From an uncultured bacterium (GTDB taxonomy: Bacteria; Verrucomicrobiota; Lentisphaeria; Victivallales; UBA1829), in the NCBI GenBank assembly GCA_902780135.1, contig CACZEK010000019.1, forward strand, positions 1-49,855: 49,855 nt of DNA. Direction: 5' to 3'. Positions 31,367 through 46,300 of this stretch are shown here, piece after piece. Below the pieces are notes generated by a model, which was not told where the DNA came from, did no database searches, and saw only the letters and a list, made by a program, of their open reading frames with translations. How positions within the stretch are numbered: position 1 is the stretch's first letter; the number at the start of each line of letters is the position of its first letter. The position numbers and the translations under genes were made by a program.

Positions 31367-34300
31367 ATGGCAGACCCCAAACTTCCTAAACAGCTAACTG
31401 AAGAATCCCCGCTCGTGGAATTCGCGAAGACCGGCAATCTTTATGTCGATCCTTCGTACAAGTCAGCTGAAACTACGCCGGAAGCCAGCCCTATCACCGA
31501 AGAGGCGCTGGTTTTTGGCGTGAACGCGATCGACAATTTCACGAAGAACAGCAACAACTCGCCTGACTACAATCTTGCGGTTCCCGCGGACGGCGGCGCG
31601 TACTTTGTCTCGAATCTCGATCGCGGCACCGCGAGAGGCAACGGACACGATTACTTCTTCAGCTACAAGCGCGCCGGCAAGAAGCTGGCTGACGTCTACA
31701 TCATCAACTCGAAGGGCGGCGACTTCTCCGCTTCCCCTCGTACCGCTGACAAATACGTCACCGATTCCGACGGCACGCTGAACGTCTACATCGAAGGTTC
31801 CACGTTCGGCGGCAACCTGATGGGCTTCGGCAGCCAGACGGATGTCACCCAGACGTTCACCGGTAACTACGAGTTCACCTTCAAGAACTCTGTGACGCAG
31901 TGGTTCTGCATCACCTACGGTACCGGCTACGGCCTGGGTGAAGGCAACGCCGGCAACAACCGTTTCGGCACCGTGATCGGCAACATCGACCTCGTGGTCG
32001 ACGGCAGCACCGTCACCAACAACGGCGCCGTCCTCCGCGGCGGCATCCACGGCGAAGGCGATGAAAAGGCTTACATCAAAGCCTATTTCAACAAAACCAA
32101 CACCCGGGGCGACTTCGGTATCATCATGACCGGCTGCGGCACCACCAACTTCAAGAGCACCGCAGACCTTGACATCACGATCACCGGCTCGACCCTCAAC
32201 AACTTCATGATGCTGCCGAACGCTTCGACCAGCAGCGCTGCCAACGACGGCTCGAACGCTCTCGACGGCAACATCGCGTTCAAGTTCGAAAACTCCACCG
32301 TCAACGGCCTTGTCATCGGCGCAGGACGCACCGGCGACAACCTCGACGGCCGCGGCTGGGTCAAGGGCAACATTTCGTTCAACATCATCGGATCGACCAA
32401 CAGCGGCGTTACCACGATCAACAAAGGCAAGTATGCCTCCGAAGAGACCCCCGGCGTCGTCGACGGCACGATTGAGAACTCTCTTCTGCAGGGCGCTTTC
32501 ATCGGCTTCCAGACGGGCGGCACCGGCAACGAGATGTATGCCGACACCACCCTGCGGGTGATCGGTTCCACGACCGGCAACTTCAGCATCCTGTCCTCTT
32601 ATGACAACAAGTACTTCGGCAAGGCTACCCTGGAGATCACCGGATCCACCACCGGCAACCTGACTTCCGATGTGCGCGGCGTTGCTCACAGCAGCGGCAC
32701 CTTTGACCTGGTGTTCAAGGCGTCCGAAACGAAGAACGATGTCGGCGCGGTCAGCCTGTGGAACACCATGACGGTCGACGCCGGCGCAAACGTCAGAGCC
32801 ACCTCTGTCGCGAACGTCGCCACCCTGACCCTGAAGGGCGAAAATCTCCTGAGCGCGGGCACCCTCTCCGGCATCACCACGCTCTCCGTGGAAGACGAAA
32901 CCCTGACCAAGGGCGAAGTCGTCCTCGTCTCCGGCCTCACCGAATACGCCGCCGACAACATCACGACCGTCAAAGTCAACGGCACGGAATTCGGCTACGG
33001 CATCTTCGGCGGCCAGTACTCGCGGGTCGGCTCCGACCTCGTCGCGCACATGGGCACCTCCTTCGCCGTGAACAGCAATTACACCGGCAACGGCGTCGCC
33101 ACCGAACTCGGCATCCTCGGCTACAAGGATCTCGGCGTCGCGCAGGCAACCGCCAAGACGAGTGAAGCGAACATCGTGTTCACCAAGGATCCCGAGGTCG
33201 GCGTTCCCACGTTCGCCGCGGACGTCAACACGCTTGACATCCAGACCCTGTTCGTCGGCGCCGATGCCGAAGAGCTCGACCTCGGCGGCAACAAGATCAT
33301 CGCCGGCGATGCGACCGCGGCCGCTGACGCCGCCCTTTCCGCCGATGTCTCCCTTTCCTATTTAAAGAATATTAAAGGACTCGGGATCAACGTCGGCAGC
33401 GAAGGCACCGCGAGAGTCATCGCCGAGCACATCGTCGCAGGCGAAGACGCGGAATACAATCCGGTCCACGGCATCGGCGAGATCGACCTGACCACCGGCG
33501 CCGCCAAGTCCGCTGACATCTCCATCTCCGACAGCGATATCGGCACCATCAAGATCGGCACCGAAGACATCACCGGCACGATGGTGGTCAACGGCTCCAC
33601 CATCGCCGCCATCGTCGGCGGCAAAGGCAATGTCGTCATGACGGGCAGCCTCAACGAAGTCAAGACTGTCTACGCCGAAGGCAACGCCGCCAATATCCAG
33701 CTCGAAAACTCCACCGTCAACGACCTCGTCGCGGGCCTTTCCTCCGCTGCGGCCGAGCGCGCTACGCTCGACTACACCGGAAAGTTCTCAGCTTCGAACT
33801 TCTACCTCGGCGACGCCACCGTCTCCGTCGATCCCGAAGATCCCGAGCAGACCATTGCCACCGGCATCGCGAACAAGATCGGCAAAGTCAACGCCGACAT
33901 CGCCGGCGGCAGCATCGGCAAGCTCTTCGTCGGCGTGGACGGCAACGACATCGGCGCCATCGACCTGAAGCTCGCCAACGCCCAGGTCGACGACATCGTC
34001 CTTTCCAAAGACCTCAAGGCGAACAGCCTCGACGTGACGCTGTCCGGCGGTACCGCCATCTCCTTCCAGGGCGGCGTGCCCACGCCTGGCGTGGATGCCG
34101 AGGTCCGCGAAGACGGCCTGGCGGGCGGCCTCACCAACGACTCCGTGTACTACGGCGTCGTCTACGGCGGCTCCTTCACCGCTCTCGACGGCGGCATCTA
34201 CGGGAAAGACGAGGGAGACAATGACATCCTCGTCCGCGAAGCCGGCAACAACCTGAACGTTGAAGGCAACGCGAAGGTCGGCCTCATCAAGAACTTCAAG

Positions 34301-37300
34301 AACCTCTCCGTCACCGGCGGCACCCTGAACGTCGCGGGCGGCGATCGCAAGTCCGTGCTCGGCGACGACAACGTCATCGAGATCAGCGATGCCATCGTGA
34401 ACCGCCGCGCCATCCAGGCCGGCAGCATCAAGGCCGGCACCCTGACCAACAGCGGCCTCATCGGCACGATCCGCGATGTCCCCGAATCCATCGACGAGAC
34501 TGAGACCTACGGCATCCAGCTGTCCGGCGCTCTGGACAACTCCGGCTACATCAAGACCTCGACCCTGACTGCCGGCAACTTCGCCAACAGCGGCAAGATC
34601 GTCGTCACCGGCGACGTCACCGCGAACGGCACCTTCAACAACAGCGGCGAACTGTTCTTCATCAGCACCGTCGACAACGATGCGCAGGGCACCTTCCACC
34701 AGGACGGCGGCCTGATCCTGAACAATGAAGACCTGGTCAACACCGGCTTCATCAGCGCCGGCTCCCTGAAGGGCGTCAAGAACCTGTCCACCAGCAAGCT
34801 GTATGTGACCGGCGGCGCCGAGATCAAGAGCAACCTCACGATCGACGCGGGCGCGGAAGTCGCGTTCACGAACAAGGCGAATCCGGAAGTCACCAACGGC
34901 CTGACCCTCGGCGGCTCCATCTTCATGGCGGATTCCTCCAACCTGATCGTGTCCGGCGACCTCACCACCACCGGCTCCAAGACGATCACCATCACCGTCG
35001 GCGACAACAAGCTCATCGGCGCCAACGAGATCGTCAAGGCCGAAGGCGGCGTGAACGCATGGACGATCAACTGGAAGGTCGGCGAGGAAGTCAAGGCCGA
35101 AAACGACGGCCCCTACAGCCTCGTCCGGACCGACACCTCCATCGTCATCTACTCGCAGGACGAGCTCTACATCAACAGCAAGTTCTCCGACGAAGACTAT
35201 GAAGAAGGCGAATCCGTCGTCATCAACGGCAAGACCTTCCTCTACGGCATGAACCTCTTCGGTTCCGTCGAAAAGGCTGTCGTCTACAACGAGACCAAGT
35301 CGCTGAACGCGAAGCTCCGCATCTTCGACGACGCCACCGGCATGGACGTCGACGCCGCCGCATACGACGTGATCCTCGACAACTCCACGGTCGGCAAGAT
35401 CTCCGCGAAGAGCATCAACGTCGTCTCCGACAGCACGTTCGCCAGCATTCAGGACGGCGACCTCTACATCGACGCTTCCGCGCTTGCCACCATGACCGGC
35501 ACGATGGTCGCCGGCTCGAAGATCTACGTCGACGCCACCAAGGGCTCCGGCTCCCGCCTGGTCTTCGACGTTCCCAGCAAGTTCTATCTGGATCCCGACC
35601 GCGTTACGGTCCTCGCTCCGGATGGAAAGAGCTACGGCAAGACCGTCCTCGGCGGCAACACCGAGCACACCGGCGACCTCTTCATCACCTCCACCGACAA
35701 CGTCTACACCGGCCCCGGCCTCTTCACGAAGGGCGAGGGCGATGTCTACACGCCCAGTTTCGTGGACGGCGAAGCGTTTGACAAAGCCACCGGCGACGCC
35801 CTGTTCAACGGCACCAACGTCTTCCTGAACAGAGCCGACGCCGAAGCGGCGGCGACCGCGGCCTCCGGCAGCATCTACCTCGTCGGCTACACCACCGACA
35901 GCGAAGAGCTCAAGAAGAGCGAAGGCATCAACACCGTGTTCGAAACCGCTTCGGGCGGAACCGCGGCCTTCTCCGGCGCGTCCGTCGGCGGCGGCGTCAT
36001 CGAACTCGCGGGCGCTTCCCTCTCCAGCCGCATCTACGGCATCGCCGCGAAGTACGACGAAGCCACCGGCAACGTCGACCTGAGCATGGACAAGGTCAAC
36101 ACCGGCTCCGGCGTCCGCCTCACCGGCGATGACTGGACCAACGTGACGAACGGCAACATCAACGCCACGATCACGAACAGCCGCACCGGCGCCATCTATG
36201 TCGGCAGCGGCAGCTTCGGCACCGACGAATCCAAGCCGATCGACATCAACGTCACGATCCAGGATTCCAATATCGACGCGTTCTACGGCATCCAGACCCG
36301 CGCCGTCCAGGAAGGCGGCAATACCGAACGCGATCGGGAATTCGTCGATCCGAACCCGAACAACAAGCAGATCATCAACGCCAACCTGAACCTGAAGATC
36401 TACGACTCCGTCGTCGGCGGCACGGTCACGGCCCTGAACACTGACGACGTGCACTGGGACGGCTACGGCGCGACGCTCCTGCAGACCTACTTCACCGCAG
36501 GCAGCATCAACTTCGAGATCGGCAACTCCACTCTGACCAACAACATCCGTACCGGCCTGTCCCTCGAAGGCGCCGGCAAGGCTCCGCAGGCGTTCAACGT
36601 CACGAACACCCTGCACATCGTCGCGACGGATAAGGGCAACGTCACCACGGCGTCCTACCTCTGCGAGTGGGATACCATCATCGTCGACGCCACCGCCCAG
36701 CTGCAGCTCAACACCCTGCAGTACACCACGGTCGGCATCGCCAGCGGCGACCTCGACAACGCCGGCACGCTCACGCAGGTCATGATCAACATGTCCGGCT
36801 ACAAGAGCGGCACGCACACCGTCATCCAGGCGAGCAACGAGATCTACACTGACGCCGAACTAAGCAACATCACGGTTATCGGCGACAACGACATGACCGG
36901 CCGCTGCAAGCTGTCCTATGACCTCCAGGACGGCCACCTGAAGAAGATCGTCATCTTCGACAAGGCCGACGACATGTACATCGACACCGCCTTCACCGCA
37001 GCCGACAACGGCCGCATCGTCGAAGGCCAGGAACTCCTGTACAAGTCCAATGCCCACAACGACCTCGCCGGCGCTCTCGTCTACGCCGACGAATGGCACG
37101 GCGACATCATCGTCTACGGCGGCGAATACACGGAAGCCATGGACTTCCACGGCAACAACGCCAAGATCTACAAGGGCGTCAAGGCCGGCAACCTCTCGCT
37201 CGCCAACGACGGCCCGACCGCGCAGGAAGGTAAGACCATTCCGGACGTCCGCGCCACCACCGACGCGACCATGACCATCCAGGGCGGCGCGGAAGTCGGC

Positions 37301-40300
37301 GACGTGGAAGGCTCCATGGATCAGCTGAACAGCGCGACCCTCGAATTCGAAGGCAGCGGCGTCGTCAAGGCCGGCGACATCTCCGAATTCGATGCCATCG
37401 AGCTGAAGAAGGGTGTGACCGTCGAAGCCGGCAACATCTCCGACGCGAACATCTCCATGAAGGCAGACGGCGAAATCTCCGCCAAGAGCGTTGAATTCGC
37501 CGATGCGGCCACCAACCTCGCAGTCGACGTGGCCGGCTATGCCGGAAAGAACCATGCCCTCGTCCTTGCCGAAAACGGCATCAGCGGCACGGTGAACGTC
37601 AACAAGTGGACTTCCGACGCAGATGCGAAGAAGCCGACCAAGGTTCAAAACTACGCGATCAACAAGGTTTCGCTCGACGAAGGCGCCGACGCCGTCGTCA
37701 TCCTCAACCTCGTCAAGAACGACGTGTACGTGAACAGCCTGTACGTCGACGGCTACACGGAACTCCTCGAAGACGGCACCTACCTGTGGGCGGGCGGAGC
37801 CCAGGCCGGCTCCAACGCCTTCAGCGACGTCGCCCTCGCTTCGGAATACCTCGGCGGCGAGAAATACACGATGACCATCACCGGCGGCGAACTCGGCGGC
37901 GCGGGTTCCGAGATCAAACTCGGCGGCGCTTCCTTCGTCCTCGATGCCGGCAAGTTCACCGGCGACGTCTATGCTTGCACCGACACTGCCGACAAGAACA
38001 AATTCTACTCCGGCAAGACCTACACCGTCAACGGCGCTCTCGAAGGCGACCTCTACCTGACCGCCGGCAACGGCGTCTACACGTCGTCCAACGCCACGAT
38101 CACCCTCGGCTCCACCGCCAGCACCGGCAACATCATCGGCGCGGGCGACACCGTGCTGAAGATCGGCAGCAACAACAATACGGTCGGTCTCATCACCGGC
38201 GTCTCCGAACTCGAGATCAACGCCGACGGCTTCCTGAAGGCCTCCGGCATCAGCCTCGGTTCCGAAGGCAAGCCGGGCACCATCAAGCTCAAACGCACCG
38301 CGTTCGAGTCCACCGAAGGCAACCGCCGCCTGATCATCGACAGCGATACTGACATCCTCAATATCAACGTCGAATGCGACGAAGGCATCGGCTACTACAA
38401 CAACGGCAAGCAGATCTATGCGATCGACCTGACCCGCGTGTACTTCAGCCCGAAATACACCGTTGCCGACAACGGATCCAAGGCCGAGAACGGCGATACC
38501 CTCCTCTGGGGCATCAACATGTTCAACGACTACGGGAAGGCGATCGACGCCCTCCTCGAAGGCGGCACGGTCTATGTCTCCGACTACACGGCCAACGACA
38601 TCACCACCAACAACAAGCTGCTCAACCTGGTTGTCTCCGGCGGCACCTTCGGCACGATGAACACCGGTCTGATCGGCCGCGACAAGCGCGTCGACACCAA
38701 TGCGCGCATCACCATCGACAACACTTATTTCGGATATAGCGGAAACAGTGTTGTGATGAGCAATGTCACCGGCGATCAGCCGTACAACCACCGCAACACC
38801 ATCGGCGGCAGCTGCTACATCACGATCACCGCTTCCACGATCGGCAACCGCTATGACGGCAACGCCCGCACCGTGAACTTCAACGACTACCTGAACTTCA
38901 CCGGTCCGGAACTCGTGTTCGACATCAGCGACACCCTCATCGCCGATGACCTCCAGTTCTTCGGCGACGGCGCCCCGATCACCAAGGACCAGTCCGTTAC
39001 CGTCAATCTGACGAACGTTACTGCTCCCAACAACAAGTGGTGGTGGATCACCCAGGGCAACCCGGGCTACCACGGATCCTTCATCGTCAACATCAAGGAT
39101 TCCTCCATCGGCGCGTCCTCCGACATGCGCTTCGGCAGCCAGGGCAACTGGCAGTGGGGCACTCCCACGCACGATGCGACGATCACCTTCACGGTTGACA
39201 ACTCCTACTTCAGCGGCTTCCTGACCGCCGACAGCATCGATCCGAACCGCAACTGCAGCTTCAGCGGCGTGAAGACCCTGAAGATCGCCGGCGCTTCGAA
39301 CTACGTCGGCTGCTCCGACGGGTTCGACCACCTCGAGATCGACGCGGATTCCTTCCTCTCCGGCAGCACGGTCGCCCTCGTCGGCGACGGCCTCGTCAAG
39401 GTCAACGCCGAAGGTTACACCGGCCCGACCAAGACCCTGGTCCGCATGAGCACGACCATCACCGGCCTCAACGGCGTCGACAACACCTCGACCCTCCCGG
39501 CCGGCTACCTCGTCGTCTACGGCAGCCGCGGAATCGTCCTCTCCGACGGCACGCGCGGCAACCTGTTCTACGACAAGAACTACGAAACCGCCGTCACCGG
39601 CCGTACGGTTGCCTCCGGCGACATCCTCATCTACGAGGGTGACGACAAGACGGAAGGCAAGACCGTCGCGAACGCTCTGAACAGCTTCGAAGACGCGAAG
39701 GCGATCCAGGTCAAGGGCGACGAATCCACCAAGCTGTTCGCCGTCGTTGACGAAGATCTCTTCGACGACAAGACGAACGCCGTCTACGCGACGATCGCGG
39801 ACGAAGAAGTCGAAAGCACGAAGTTCGTGAACCTCGTGATCTCCAACGGCGACTTCTCCAACGCCAAGGAAGACGTCGATCCCGAAACCGGCGATCCCAT
39901 CGTGATCAACCCGGCCCTCGTCGTTGCCGCGCCCGCCAAGGACGAAATCCCCGCCAAGACCGTTACCGGCAACGCCACGGTCGAGATCGCGGGCGGCACC
40001 TGGGGCAAGGCTCCGGTCGCTCCGACCGACGAAGATCCGGAAGGCAAGCCCGCCGTCTTCGCGAAAATCGACGGCTCCAAGGATTCCGTCGGCGGCACGA
40101 GCACGCTCGTCCTCAGCAGCGGCGGCACGCTGTACGCCACCGTCACCGGCTTCGACGCCATGAAGGTCGCGTCCGCCGTCACGGTCAAGGGCGACATCGA
40201 CGCCGGAGCTCTCACGATCAGCGCGGCCGACAACGGCTTCCTGACCGCTGACGCTCTGCTCGGCGTGACCAGCATCACGATCGACGGCACCGGCTACACC

Positions 40301-43300
40301 GGCGCAAGCCGCAAGGTCCTCGTCTCCGACGACCTGGCGAACTACACCGGCGAGATCAACGTCGTGGGCGACATCGACAAGTTCCTCACCGCCGACAAGA
40401 AGAGCCTGTACGTCGTTTCGCACGGCGCCGGCAACGTCTACTTCTCCTCCGACTACGTCGACAAGACCATCGACGGTACGGAATCCGAGTACGGCGACCT
40501 GCTGTTCTTCAACGTGAACGCGTTCAACTCCTCCGCCCTCACGGCCGAGACCCTGATCGGTCACACCAACAAGGATTACACCGCATACGTCCTGAAGGGC
40601 GAATATGCCGACCTCGATCTTACCGCGGCCGGACAGATCAACCTCCAGGTCGAAGGCGGCACCTTCACCGGCAGCCTCAAGCTCGCCGACGATTCCGTCG
40701 TCACGCTCGCGACCGCCGCGACCACCCCGGTCTCCATCGCTTCCATCGCCGGATCCGGCGCGGAAGACGCGAAGGGCTACGCCCTGGTCGTCGATCCCGC
40801 CGCGGCCACGACGCTCACCGCGGTCGAAGGCATCAACGCCTTCACGCTCAATGCAGTGAACGCCTCCAAGCTGACCGCCGGCAAGATCGACTATCTCGCC
40901 AACGGCGGCAAGTTCACGGTTGACTTCGACGGCTACACGGTCGGCGCAGGCACCGCCACGCTCCTGACCGTCGCCAACGGCATCAACAACTTCCTCCAGT
41001 ACGAGGGAGAAGAAGGCGCCCAGTTCACCCGTACGGTCATCGACTCCGTCAACAACAAGGACGGCGCGATGGTCTACTACGACGAGAACGCGAAGGCCGT
41101 CAAGGTCGTGAAGCGCGCCAACGCCGGATTCTACGACACGACCGCCAACAACTCCGTCAACGGCACGACCGAGACGGTCAACGGCGTCGTGAACACGAAG
41201 GTCTACGGCTACAACGTGAACTCGACGCTGACCCCGGTTGTCAACCAGCTCTCCAGCGGCGACATCCTCGTCATGCGCAACGCCGACAGAGGCTCCTACA
41301 ACACCAACGTCAATCCGTACGTTGATGTCATCGCTTCCGGCGTCACGCTCGGCACCACGCAGTTCGGCGCCACCGCCACCGAAGACGGCACGGAAGAGAA
41401 CGGCTTCATGCGCGTCGGCACCGGCAGCATGACGTTCGACAACGTCACGTTCACGAACGGCAACAACGTGTATCTCCTCGGCCGCGGCAACGACGGCACG
41501 CACCGCCTCACCATCGTGGCGGGCACGCTTGATGAAGGCTCCATCGTCGACGGAATCTACACCATCAATCTGACGAACAGCGGTCACACGAACGTCGGCG
41601 GCAACGCCCAGTTCCGTGCCACCCGCTACGCCAGAATCGGCGGCGGCACCATCAACGTCAACTTCCAGGACTATGCGCTCAACGGCGACATCGGTCTCTT
41701 CGACGATGTCTACGGCTACGAAGGACAGCTGAACGAACTCAACGTCACGCTGAACAACGTCACCGCGAACGCCGCGAAGTACGTCTGGTTCTGGGATACC
41801 TCCGAAAACAACTCCACGAAGGTCACGCTGACGATCACGAACAGCAGCTTCGGCGGCGGCACCGATACCACCATCGGTTTCTTCGGCGACAGCACCACGA
41901 CCAACTGGACCGGCGAAGCCACGCTCACCATCAACGGCGTTACCTCCACCGGCACGCTCTCCGGCTCTCGCGGCCTCGGCGTGAACGGCGGCGACGTTGA
42001 TGCGGTCACCGGCGGCACGCGCATCCTGAAGGTCGACGGCACCAACAACAACGTCAACCTCGTGAAGATGTTCTCCCAGATCCAGGTCTCCGACGATGCC
42101 TTCCTGTCCGGCTCCACGGTCTCCCTCTCCCAGACCAACAGCGGCTTCCTCCTCCTCGGCGATGCGACCGAAGCCGCGAAGGGCGCCGACGGCAAGTACG
42201 GCAACTTCAAGGAATACATCAGCGTCACCGGCCAGATCTCGGGCGCCGATACCCTGACTGCCAAGTTCGTCGACAAGGACAACACCGAAACCGAGCTCGA
42301 AGGCTACACCGCCGTCGTCGGCTCCACCAGCGTGTTCGTCTACAAGAAGGGCACGCTCGGCGACATCTACTACAGCACGGAATACTCCGCCGCCTCCAAC
42401 GGCCTCGCTGTTGTGGATGCCAAGGGCAACACGACCCACCTCATGTTCGGTGAGAACGCCTTCAACAAGCTCGCCGATGCCAACACGGCTCTCGCTGCCG
42501 CGGATCCGACCAAGGTCGCGTTCCACGTCGAAAAAGCCAGCTCGAATGACAAGAACATCTACGCGCAGGGCTTCGAGACGATCGTGAACGGCGGCAACAT
42601 CGAAAACGTGTTCGGCGGCAATGCCCCGGTCGTCACGGGCGAAGGCGAAGGCGCGACGGAAACCGCCGGCGAACCCATCACCACCGGCGCGAAACTAACC
42701 GTGAACAGCGGCGCCTCCGTGACGAACATCACGGTCTCCACCGACCTCTCGAAGGTTACCGGCGCGTCCTCCGTCACCATCGGCGAAGGCACGACGGTCA
42801 AGGGCACGATCTCCGCCGGCGACAACACCACCAGCACGCTCGAGTTCAAGGGCGCTGCCTCCGCGAAGGCCGTTGCAGGGTTCACCTCCGTCAAGGTCAA
42901 AGCCTCCGACGTCGTCACCCTGTCCGAAGACTTCGCCGGCGCGGCGATCACCATCGACGCCGCCGACTTCGCGGACTATGACAAGGTCGTCATGGTCGCG
43001 GCGAGCTTCGGCGATGTCTTCCCGACCGTCACGGTCGAAGGCGGCGCTGCAGGATTCGATTCCTACTTCTCCGACTTCGGCGAAGGCAAGAAGGCCCTCG
43101 TCATCCGCACCGGACTGGTCAAGAACACCTACGCCAAGGCCGACTGGAACGCTGAAACCGCGAACGGCTTCGAAGGCTACACCGCGATCACCTTCAACGG
43201 CAACGCGTTTGCCTCCGCGGCCACGGCTGCCGACAAGGCCGCCAAGGACGCCACCGTCTTCATCAAGGGCGGCGAATTCTCCAAGGAAGAGGCCGTCACC

Positions 43301-46300
43301 GTCACGAACGGCGGCGATGTGATCGTCGAAGACGCGGCCACGCTCGGCGCCTTCACCAGCACCGGCGCGCTCACCGTCAACAAGACCCTCAACGTCGTCA
43401 GCATCGACAGCGTCTCCGCTCTGACCTTCGCGGCGGGCGACAAGGCGCTCACGGTCGACGGCGCGGTCAACCTTGCCAAGGACGCCAAGATCACGATCAA
43501 CGTCGACGCCAAGTTCCAGGCTGACGGCGAAACCGCGGTCCTCACCACCGCAGGCGGCATCACCGTCGACGGCGTTGAACTGGCTGACGGCACGACCATC
43601 ACCCTCGCGGGCGAAGGCGCGAACCGCTACTACGCGTTCTACGACCAGGCGACCAAGAGCGTCAACATGGTCGCTCTGAACACGCTCTACCTCAGCTCCG
43701 ACTGGGCTGGCGCAGACGGCCACGCTCAAAACGTTCCGAAGGTCTTCCAGGCCACCGGTGATCCGCTGTTTGCCGATGTGAATGCGTTCGGCTACATGAA
43801 CTCTCTCGGCCCGAACCTCCACGACGGCCAGAACATGTGGGCGACGCACCGCACCGGTTCCATCCACACCGGATACGGCGAGCCGGCTGAAGGCCAGGAC
43901 GGCAAGTTCCTCAACGAGACCCACATCACCGACGGCAGCGTCGTCGACCGCATCGTCCTCGGCGGCACCACCGGTGAACGCATCTACGTTGGCGACACGC
44001 ACGTCTTCATCAACAACAGCACGGTCGCGACCGCTACCGGCGACGACAATGACAGCTGGCTGGTGTCCAACGTGACCGCGAATAATCCGTGGGACCATCG
44101 CAACACCCTGGTCGGCAATGTCACGGTCGACGTCGAAGACTCCGTCCTCGGCGACGCCAGCAACGCCGGCGGCAGACTGTACATCGTGAACTTCACGAAC
44201 GTCGTCGACAAGTCCGAGACCGAAAAGTCCGCGATCAACGTGAACTTCAAGAACACGAAGATCTACAAGTCCCTCCGCTTCATCGGCGACTCCCCGATGG
44301 GCAGCAAGGTCAAACGTCCTGAGTATTCTCAGGTCGACGGCGTGCCCGATGGAACGACCGAGACCCTCAACATCAACCTCGACAATGTCCAGGTCGACGG
44401 AGCGGTCGAATGGGCGATCCGCGGCGGCGGTTCCTGGGAACAGGTCACCGGCGGCGTCGTTACCGTCAACATGAAGGACACCACCTTCGGCGCCAACGCC
44501 ATCTTCGCCATTGAAGACAACTGGAGCCAGGGCGACATCAACGCCGACCTCCCGGCTTGCGGTTCCGACTTCATCTTCAATATCGAGAACACCAAGTTCA
44601 ACGGCGTCCTCTCCGCCGGTCGTCGCGACTACAATTCGGATATTGCCGACCTGTCCGCGGCCTATGGCGACGACAACGCCGTCTGGGGCTACACCGGCGC
44701 TCGCGTCCTGAACGTCACCGGCGCAAACACCGTCAAGAACTCCCTGTACTTCAAGACGGTCAACATGACCGGCGAATCCAGCCTGAAGGGCGATTCGATG
44801 ACCCTGTTCAACGGCAACGGCGTCGATGCGGAAGGCAAGCTCATCCACGTTGACGGACAGATCGTCGTCGACCTGACCGGCTACGAAGGACCCAGCCGTG
44901 TTCTCCTCGGCCTGAACTACACCACCGATGAAGAAGGCAACGTCACCGGCGGCCTCAACAACTTCGACTGGGCCAAGAACCTGAAGATCATCGGCAACGA
45001 CGCTGCGGAGGGCGAAGAGCCCAAGTACACGTTCGCCACCGACTATGACGACAACAAGAAGACCGTCAGCACCATCGTGCTGAAGGGCGCCGTCAAGGAC
45101 GTCTACGTGAACTCCACGTACGAAGCCGAAAACTTCAAGCTCGGTACCTCGCTCGAAGCCACCGGCGAAGCCCTGTTCTACGGCGGCTCCGTCGAGGAAG
45201 GCAAGGAATACGATGCCAAGGCCGGCTACAACGCGTTCAGCAGTCTGACCGACGTGCTCGACGAAGATGGCGAAACGGTTGTGGAATACGGCGCTCTCCG
45301 CGCCCTCCAGGCCGAAGGCACCATCCTCCACGTCACCGGCTTCGTTGAAACGACCGCGCTCCTCAACAACAGCATCACGATCGACGACAAGTCGCACCTC
45401 CTCTACACCGGTTCCGCGGCTATCACGGTCAACGGCGACGTTGTCAACAACGGCCAGTTCACGATCGACGCGTCCGAGTTCATCAAGGGCGGCGACGACA
45501 AGATCCTCGTCCTGACCGCCGACAGCATCACCGGCGCGGCCATCCAGAGCACCTCCCCGCTCTACGAGGTCGACGTGAGACTCAACGAACTCACCACCAA
45601 GACGGAAGTCTACCTGGTCCTGAAGGCCGACGACGTCTACGTCAGCGCCCAGTGGAGAGACTATGAGGATCCGACCGTGCCGATCGAAATCGACGGCAAG
45701 ACCCTCTACTACGGCTACACCGCGTTCGACGACACGCAGGCCCTCACGGCCTACAACAAGGTCTCCGAAGGCGGCACGCTCACGGTCGTCGGCAGCGACG
45801 TCTCGTTCGGCGCCACCGCGATCTCCAAGAAGGTCAAACTGGTCGTCGACGCCACGTCCTCGATCTCGAACACGACCATCGGCGCTAACCAGACTGCCAC
45901 CCTCACGCTCAAGTCCGGCGCTTCCGCCAGCGGCCTCAACGTGATGGACGGCTCCACGCTCACCGTCGAATCCGGCGTCACCGTGACCAAGGGCCTCGGT
46001 CTCACCTCCAAGGCGATCGCGGACTTCGCGTCCGGCTCCACGCTCGACTTCAACATCGTCGGCCAGGGCACCGTTGAAACCGACAGCGCCAAGGTGACGA
46101 ACTTCAAGACGATCACCGGCACTCCGAACTTCACGGCGACGATCGACGATGCCGGACTCACGGACGGCGTCTACGCACTCGCGTCCGGTCTTAATGCGGA
46201 AGCCGGCTTCACCGCCGGTGTCATGCTCAAGAGCGCTTCCTCCGAGTACGGCACCCTCACCGTCGGCGGCGACAGACTCAAAACGCTCGGCGCGTTCTTC

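Noticed and set aside
31367..31450. Sec signal peptide or autotransporter leader on the giant protein
   Set aside because: The first 40 residues are charged and contain no hydrophobic core, and an in-frame TAG blocks any upstream extension.
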